64,000 nucleotides of DNA. It comes from Cercopithifilaria johnstoni (lineage: Eukaryota; Nematoda; Chromadorea; Rhabditida; Onchocercidae). The stretch covers positions 1 through 64,000 of the forward strand of contig CAKAEH010001408.1 in NCBI GenBank assembly GCA_916381525.1. The letters run 5' to 3'. Numbering within the stretch: position 1 is the stretch's first letter; every line of letters starts with the position of its first letter. Positions 61,757-64,000 of this stretch are shown piece after piece. Under the pieces are notes generated by a model. It was given only the letters and a program-made list of their open reading frames with translations, was not told the DNA's origin and made no database searches. The translations under genes and the position numbers were made by a program.

Positions 61757-63896
61757 TTAACTAATAGCTCCTTTATGGGCTAAAAATTCCAATAAGGTTT
61801 CAATTTCCACATTTATGTTGGCAGTTGCACGACCAATCCGTTGTGCAATTTCATTCGTTTCACCATCATCAAATGATCGACCACAGAACGATGCCACCAT
61901 TGCTTGCGCATTTGCATCATCACTTAAAATACAAATGATGTGAATTAGTAGTATCTTTATTGTACAAAAAGCATAGACAGGATTGGCTATTACTGCATAC
62001 CAACCACTCATGCAATGAGCAATAGATGTTCCTTTGGCTCAGGCTTCTGGTTCCTGGAAATATCAACAGAACACTTTCCTCTCCATCTCAGATAAACCGA
62101 TGAATAACACATTTTTGACAAGCTTAAATTATAATGCTAAAGTAATTAATTATAACCTGGCAACGGACATATTGCTCCCATTCTTATGTTTATCCGAATG
62201 CCTTGGTAATAACTTATCACGTAATTCAAACATATCAATGAAGCTACGACGTTTACTTGGTGTTGAACGAATTTTATGCGGCGTTGCTGTCAGATCCAAC
62301 TGAAAATGTAAGGAAAATATTTGAGAACTGCTGAAGAAATTTAAATTTTTAAATGAATTTTTCCAAAAATTATCAACAAAATTTGGAATACCCGATGCGA
62401 CAACGAAATTTTTTAAAATATGCTTTTATCAGAAGTTTCCAATATATCTTGAAGTAAGTGAAATAATATGATTCGCACTTGTTTCAATGCATTGTTCAAC
62501 TCGCCACACTTTGCTCGAATCTCAGAGTAGTGCAGAATAGTATTTTTAACAATTTCATGTATTTCGGCAACCCAAAACTTCATTGATAGACCAAGAGCAC
62601 GCCTACACTCGTTGATAAATGACTGAGATTGCGCTACTGCTTTATCAAGATTGTGACCATTCCATAACTGAATATCAATCGCTTATCGACTTTGTGCATT
62701 GTATTTACGCTAACCTATTGTAGTTTTAATTAATTCTTAGATTATTTCAATTATTATAGGTTTCTATTTACTTTGGTAACGTCCAGATAACTCATCAAAG
62801 AAAGCAATTTAAAATATATATATATATATATATAACACAAACCTGTAGATATTCTCCTTTGTGATCAGCGTGCGGGGTCCAATCCATTACTGCAGACCAA
62901 TCCTTGAGCAATAATGGTTCGACCTAAATATTATGTCGCTAACCAAAACTCAGTAGTTTAAAATAACCAGTAAAAGATTGCATACTGACATAAAGCGCTT
63001 TTTTCCATATAATTATTAGAAAGGGAAAATTCGAATGTTATAGCTAATAAGTTTATTTCGTGTAAAATGCATGAGCATTAAAAAATTCAAATTTTCATTG
63101 AATATTACACTAAAATTCACATATAATCACATCAGATAGTAATGAACTGTACTAATACAAACAAAATTTAGGAAAATATAATGAAAACGTAAAAGAAACA
63201 AACTTTTATGCCAGCTTGAAGCATGCAGAGAATACCCTGCTTGGTATAGAGATCACCGCGGTTCAAATGTGGATATAAGAATTTGACAGTCATTTTAACA
63301 TCCACTTTACTAAGCTCCTTGCGAATTTTAGATAGTAATAAACCAAGCAACTTTGCGCAAGCTTTATTGCTTTTACATTCATCCACCACTTCACATTTCG
63401 GATCGCAGTCCTGGTGAAAACATGGACTCTTGGATACATATATCACTGCTTCGAACAGATCTACCTGCAACTTTGCATGCCTTACGGATTACTTTCTTTT
63501 TTGTATTTATAAATATAGATTTACATCTTTATCAAGCATGGAAAGATCTCAGGCAAACTAAGGAAGGAGTAAAGTGACGATAAATAAGTTCCAAAGTGAC
63601 GATTAATAAGCTCCTTTACTTTGAATCAGGTGGCAAATTCTCCAAAAAGGGAAAATCGAAAGTAATGCACCTTATATTTGGAAATCAGATCATAAATGGC
63701 AGCAACAAGTTGTTCCTCAACATGAAGCTCACTTCGACTTTCATGATAGAAATCACCCCGATATATGTAATTGTCGCCGATTAGTGTCAGAATTAACCCA
63801 CTGCTTTCATTTTTATGTTCCAGGAAACAACTTTGCACATGTTTTGGGACATGAAATTTCGATGTCCCATTTGTACAGTCACCGTTGCATTTGCAG
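61757..63896 (-). CDS. AID/APOBEC-like zinc-dependent deaminase (3' six exons; 5' end outside window)
   Basis: Predicted to deaminate cytosine or cytidine in nucleic acid or nucleotides; substrate unknown. Exons: 63896-63671, 63464-63204, 62923-62843, 62667-62479, 62299-62157, 61922-61757; 1066 nt, at least 354 residues, all phases agree. The first exon starts mid-codon after tattttag, so more exons lie beyond 64000. The catalytic motif is HVEEQLV (zinc His and proton-shuttle Glu), then exactly 28 residues, then SPCFHQDC (two zinc cysteines), fitting H-[A/V]-E-x(24-36)-P-C-x(2-4)-C of AID/APOBEC proteins. Next come a Cys-rich insert (CDPKCEVVDECKSNKAC), a helix (KLLGLLLSKIRKEL), a strand (VKMTVKFLYPH), a helix (KQGILCMLQAGIKV) and VEPLLLKDWSAVMDW, which resembles the strand-5/DF-x3-W end of the APOBEC fold. 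The C-terminal ~150 residues are helical, basic then acidic, and unrecognised. A CKCNGDC cluster lies at the N-terminal edge. Secretion or location cannot be judged. Confidence 0.8.
62008..62053 (-). other. Possible alternative terminal exon of the deaminase gene
   Basis: A good acceptor (tttccag) precedes an open segment that, joined to the exon ending at 62157, would add RNQKPEPKEHLLLIA and stop. The main model skips it and joins 62157 to 61922 instead. It is only compatible with splicing, not proven. Confidence 0.25.
62814..62834. repeat. (AT)n microsatellite in a deaminase intron
   Basis: About ten AT units immediately downstream (- strand sense) of the exon ending at 62843. Confidence 0.9.
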
Positions 63897-64000
63897 CTAA
63901 AATATAACTTTACTTCCACAATTACATCCTATTTTTCCATCTAATCTAAATTCATTTCTTGCAATTTGGTCTGGTCTGAATTTAATTCCTCATTAATAAA

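Overview
This AT-rich window (coding exons separated by mostly 100-1000 bp introns, typical nematode ttttcag acceptors) comes from a nematode. The secreted glutathione peroxidase at 39.4-41.1 kb closely resembles the filarial surface antigen gp29, so the best guess is a filarial worm (Onchocercidae). The species cannot be named from the sequence alone.

Layout on the + strand: the tail exon of an unidentified gene (12-141); a ten-exon ETS factor of the SPDEF/ETS-4 type (3667-10528); a decayed BEL/Pao LTR-type retroelement (about 25.1-29.2 kb); an eight-exon innexin of the UNC-7/UNC-9 type (32711-36211); and a four-exon gp29-like glutathione peroxidase (39451-41076). On the - strand: the 3' part of a single-pass membrane protein with a decapeptide-repeat tail (11768-13196); an unassigned exon cluster (15359-17356); a complete 24-exon FGF receptor of the EGL-15 type (44928-54446); and, at the right edge, the 3' six exons of an AID/APOBEC-like zinc deaminase (61757-63896), whose 5' end lies outside the window.

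Exon models were built by hand. Reading-frame phase closes at every junction of the ETS, innexin, peroxidase, FGF-receptor and deaminase models, which is the main support for them. The genes are not an operon: strands alternate and the gaps are kilobases long. Their known roles are separate: transcription, gap junctions, surface antioxidant defence, growth-factor signalling and nucleic-acid or nucleotide deamination.

The most notable item is the deaminase. It carries HVE, then 28 residues, then PC-x4-C, followed by the strand/helix order typical of the AID/APOBEC fold, with an unusual Cys-rich insert. Also notable are two tandem, phase-symmetric insert exons between Ig1 and Ig2 of the FGF receptor, a GC-AG intron immediately beside the catalytic cysteine of the peroxidase, and several strong hairpins in non-coding DNA.
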